A stretch of DNA of 7,406 nucleotides. Source: CAYSHJ01 sp964589725. Its GTDB lineage: Bacteria > Planctomycetota > Planctomycetia > Planctomycetales > Planctomycetaceae. Of the stretch, positions 5,769-7,406 are shown piece by piece; the first letter of the stretch is position 1; the number at the start of each line of letters is the position of its first letter. A program made the translations under genes and the position numbers. The notes under the pieces were generated by a model that was given only the letters and a program-made list of their open reading frames with translations, made no database searches and was not told the DNA's origin. The stretch lies in NCBI GenBank assembly GCA_964589725.1, contig CAZPUJ010000737.1, positions 1 through 7,406 on the forward strand, read 5' to 3'.

Positions 5769-6527
5769 CTACGGCAGGAAGCTCGCTTGGTCGGCGAGTC
5801 TTCGCGGGAGGTATTCGTCGATCACATAGTTCAGTCCCCACTTGGCAAGGGCTTGTTGTTCGGCGCGCACGCCCATCGCGAGAAGCTGCTGGATGGCGGC
5901 GATCCATTCGGGATACGTGGCAAAGAAAGGATCGTTCTTGATGGCGTCGTGGGCCCGCTTGATGTCGGTCTTTGTGAGCGGATGAGTGGCGTCTTCGAGG
6001 CCGTAGTCCACGATGTCGCGCGGTGTGACACCCAGGAACCGTGCGCGTGGTACGGAGTAGAACTGATTGATGTGCGCGGCGTTGCCCGATCCGGCTTTGA
6101 GCGTCCGATCGATGTTGGCGAAGCCATACGGGTCGCAGTCCACGAAACAGTAAACCGGCAGGTTCGTGTCGTCGGTCAGACGGCGGATGAAGCGGCGAGT
6201 TGCGCGACTCGGAACGCCGCCCATCTCGACCAAGATGCAATTGGCTGTCTTCGAGAACCGATGATGGTTCAAGCGTTGGAACATGCGAACGGTGTTGGCG
6301 GTCAGCGTCCGCGTTTTCTGAATGTTGCCGAGTTCCAGAAACCCTTTGACCGGGTCGTAGCTCACGTTGCTCAGACTGCGGACGAGGATCTCGATGGTGG
6401 GCAGTTCGCCGCGGCGGATCGTGTCGCTGACCTAGCTCGCGAGACCGTCGATGAACGCTAGCGTTTGAGCGTCCAAGTCGGTTCACACGGGAGCATCGCC
6501 GTCGTGTTTCGGATTGCTGGTCGCCAT
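5769..6527 (-). pseudogene. Topoisomerase VI subunit A remnant: two stops and internal deletion
   Basis: Subunit A of topoisomerase VI (Spo11-like) normally cuts both DNA strands through a catalytic tyrosine. Read from the ATG at 6527, the frame is MATSNPKHDGDAPV, then TGA (6483-6485), 16 codons (TDLDAQ...GLAS), TAG (6432-6434), then an open frame to the end at 5769. The N-terminal part (TIEILVRSLSNVSYDP, KGFLELG, RTLTANTVR) joins directly, near 6284, to the Toprim part (MFQRLNHHRF, VEMGGVPSR, VDCDPYGFANI, GVTPRDIVDY, ALAKWGLNYVIDEYLP). The winged-helix domain with the catalytic Tyr is missing, and so, by my recollection of the family, is the Toprim glutamate just before MFQRL. The Toprim Asp pair and the full C-terminus remain. 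Only 252 codons are left of a usual 360-390. The ATG overlaps the subunit B stop (TGATG), and GGAG lies six bases before it. An open reading from GTG 6365 (198 residues) has no good ribosome-binding site. Non-functional as a nuclease. Confidence 0.9.
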
Positions 6528-6970
6528 CACAAGCTCCGTTGTGTTTGCAGGACGTTGTCCAACCGGTCGACCGCTTGCTGCCGCTCAGCGTCGTTCAGAT
6601 CGAGAATCTGCTGGAAGGCGAGACCGATATGCGGCAGGTATTTCTCGATGTGCGAGCCGTACAGCAGTTTTCCGAAGATGCGTGCAATCTGCTCTTCGAC
6701 AATTCCCGGCCCGTTGTCCTCCACGGCAATTTGGAGCACGCCGTCACCCTGATTCGACACCGCGACCCAGATCTCGGGAAGAATGCCGGCCTCCTCGCAG
6801 GCATCCAGCGCGTTGTCGACCGCCTCTTTGACCGTCGTCAGTGCGGCCTTCGACGGCGAATCAAATCCCAGCAGATGCCGATTCTTGAGAAAGAACTCGG
6901 ACACCGAGATGTCGCGTTGCCGAGCCGCCATCTCGTGAACAATGTCAGTGGTGATAAGTTCGTGGTTCAT
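6527..6970 (-). pseudogene. Topoisomerase VI subunit B remnant with large in-frame internal deletion
   Basis: Subunit B of topoisomerase VI is the GHKL ATPase that drives strand passage. This open frame encodes 147 residues from the ATG at 6970, against 530-700 in intact proteins. The first 106 match the N-terminus: RQRDISVSEFFLKNRHLLGF, the N box KEAVDNALDACEEAG, the G1 box DNGPGI, and IFGKLLYGS. At 6652/6653 the sequence jumps from LLYGS to HIEKYLPHIGLAFQQILDL, which resembles the C-terminal tail of the family. The G2 box (GQQGIG type), the helix-two-turn-helix, the transducer domain and its switch lysine are therefore all missing. The frame is intact and has no stops, so a short protein could still be made, but it cannot act as a normal ATPase clamp. 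An upstream GTG or ATG as far as 7075 is also open, but the added residues look non-family. No clear ribosome-binding site precedes 6970. Recognition of the N-terminal part is firm; the tail assignment is less so. Confidence 0.87.
6534..6537 (-). promoter_or_regulatory. Retained ribosome-binding site for the topoisomerase VI A remnant
   Basis: GGAG lies six bases upstream of the ATG at 6527, inside the last codons of the B remnant. Together with the TGATG stop-start overlap it shows the ancestral translational coupling of B and A. Confidence 0.6.
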
Positions 6971-7269
6971 GTCGTGTTGCTTGCAAAGCGAATCGCGCGC
7001 CTCACTCGTCCAACGAATCGAGAGAGACGACGAATGGGGGTCTTCGCACACTCGGCGCGCGGAGACGCACATCATTGGTGAGCGGTATCCGAGCAGTTCA
7101 GCGGGCGGTGAACAGGTCAGAACCGGTTCGTGGGCACAGTGGATGGTTCGCCCTCGTCGTGACGCCCGCTCGCGCTGGTGCTGACGGCGCGGTGTTTGCT
7201 CCCCTGAGACCGGGTGAATTCGATCTTGCTGAGGATTGGTTGGAGTGTTGTTTTTGGGGAAATCGCATC
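6971..7269. other. Divergent intergenic region with dyads, no gene seen
   Basis: This region separates the minus-strand topoisomerase remnant from the plus-strand oxidoreductase gene, so both promoters should lie here. It contains a perfect 10-bp palindrome, GAACCGGTTC (7120-7129), and a GTTCA / TGAAC pair (7096-7100 and 7109-7113). Neither matches a regulator site I know. No promoter hexamers good enough to report were found. Confidence 0.4.
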
Positions 7270-7406
7270 ATGGTTCGCATTCGCTTTCACGGCCGAGGCG
7301 GTCACGGCATCAAGACGGCCGGACGGATCGTGGGGACGGCGGCGTTTCTGGCGGGCAATCAAGTGCAAGACTCGCCTGTCTATGGTGCCGAACGGCGCGG
7401 AGCGTC
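7270..7406 (+). CDS. 2-oxoacid:ferredoxin oxidoreductase gamma subunit, 5' end only
   Basis: The first 45 codons of the gamma (Rossmann-like, CoA-side) subunit or domain of a pyruvate/2-oxoacid:ferredoxin oxidoreductase. This enzyme interconverts 2-oxoacids and acyl-CoA with ferredoxin as electron carrier in the cytoplasm. The evidence is the family signature RFHGRGGHGIKTAGRI near the N-terminus, the segment AAFLAGNQVQDSPVYG, and then AERRGAS, which matches the usual ERRGAP motif. The ATG at 7270 is preceded by GGGGA at nine bases. The gene runs off the right edge. Whether it is a separate gamma subunit or part of a fused protein, and which 2-oxoacid it uses, cannot be told from this fragment. 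The alpha and beta subunits would be expected just beyond the window. Confidence 0.9.
   Translation, partial: MVRIRFHGRGGHGIKTAGRIVGTAAFLAGNQVQDSPVYGAERRGA

Noticed and set aside
5787..6461. Plus-strand open frame of 224 residues across the topoisomerase VI A remnant
   Set aside because: Shadow of the decayed gene; the minus strand carries the clear family motifs.
6432..6485. Recoding (selenocysteine or suppressor reading) of the TGA and TAG in the topoisomerase VI A frame
   Set aside because: Two different stops plus loss of the catalytic domain fit decay better; no recoding hairpin was recognised, although only by eye.

Overview
The window looks like chromosomal DNA of a planctomycete (Planctomycetota). 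This is an inference from three things: short high-copy-style intergenic repeats of the CCCTCTCCC...GGGAGAGGG and GTAGGTCAGGC types, which I recall as common in these genomes; a cbb3-type oxidase cluster with a non-proteobacterial layout; and a topoisomerase VI locus, which is rare in bacteria. Coding density and moderately high G+C content fit, but no rRNA or other phylogenetic marker is present.

Left block (1-2891, all minus strand): part of a cbb3-type cytochrome c oxidase cluster. In transcription order it holds a diheme cytochrome c lipoprotein (1836-2840), a four-helix membrane protein with an N-terminal coiled coil that I do not recognise (1037-1735), and the catalytic subunit CcoN (834 to beyond position 1). 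CcoN keeps all visible heme and CuB ligands. Each of the two gaps in this operon holds a pair of inverted repeats from a different family, and one of them supplies the stop codon of the cytochrome gene. A good sigma-54-type -24/-12 match lies upstream of the cytochrome gene (2918-2933), with a perfect tandem 21-bp repeat and a perfect 14-bp palindrome further upstream.

Middle block (3229-5745): a cation diffusion facilitator on the minus strand whose transmembrane metal site reads Asn-Asp / Asp-Asp, a pattern linked to manganese, and a divergent major facilitator superfamily transporter of unknown substrate on the plus strand.

Right block (5769-6970, minus strand): a decayed topoisomerase VI operon. 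The B gene keeps its N-terminal ATP-binding motifs and its C-terminal tail, but its middle is gone. The A gene has two in-frame stops and an internal deletion that removes the catalytic-tyrosine domain and, as recalled, the Toprim glutamate. The 1-nt TGATG overlap between the two genes and a GGAG ribosome-binding site are preserved. Both deletions are in frame and keep both ends of each protein. This is the most unusual content of the window.

Right edge (7270-7406, plus strand): the start of a 2-oxoacid:ferredoxin oxidoreductase gamma subunit, divergent from the topoisomerase VI remnant.

The cbb3 genes would work together in high-affinity oxygen respiration. The transporters, topoisomerase relic and oxidoreductase show no obvious functional link to each other.
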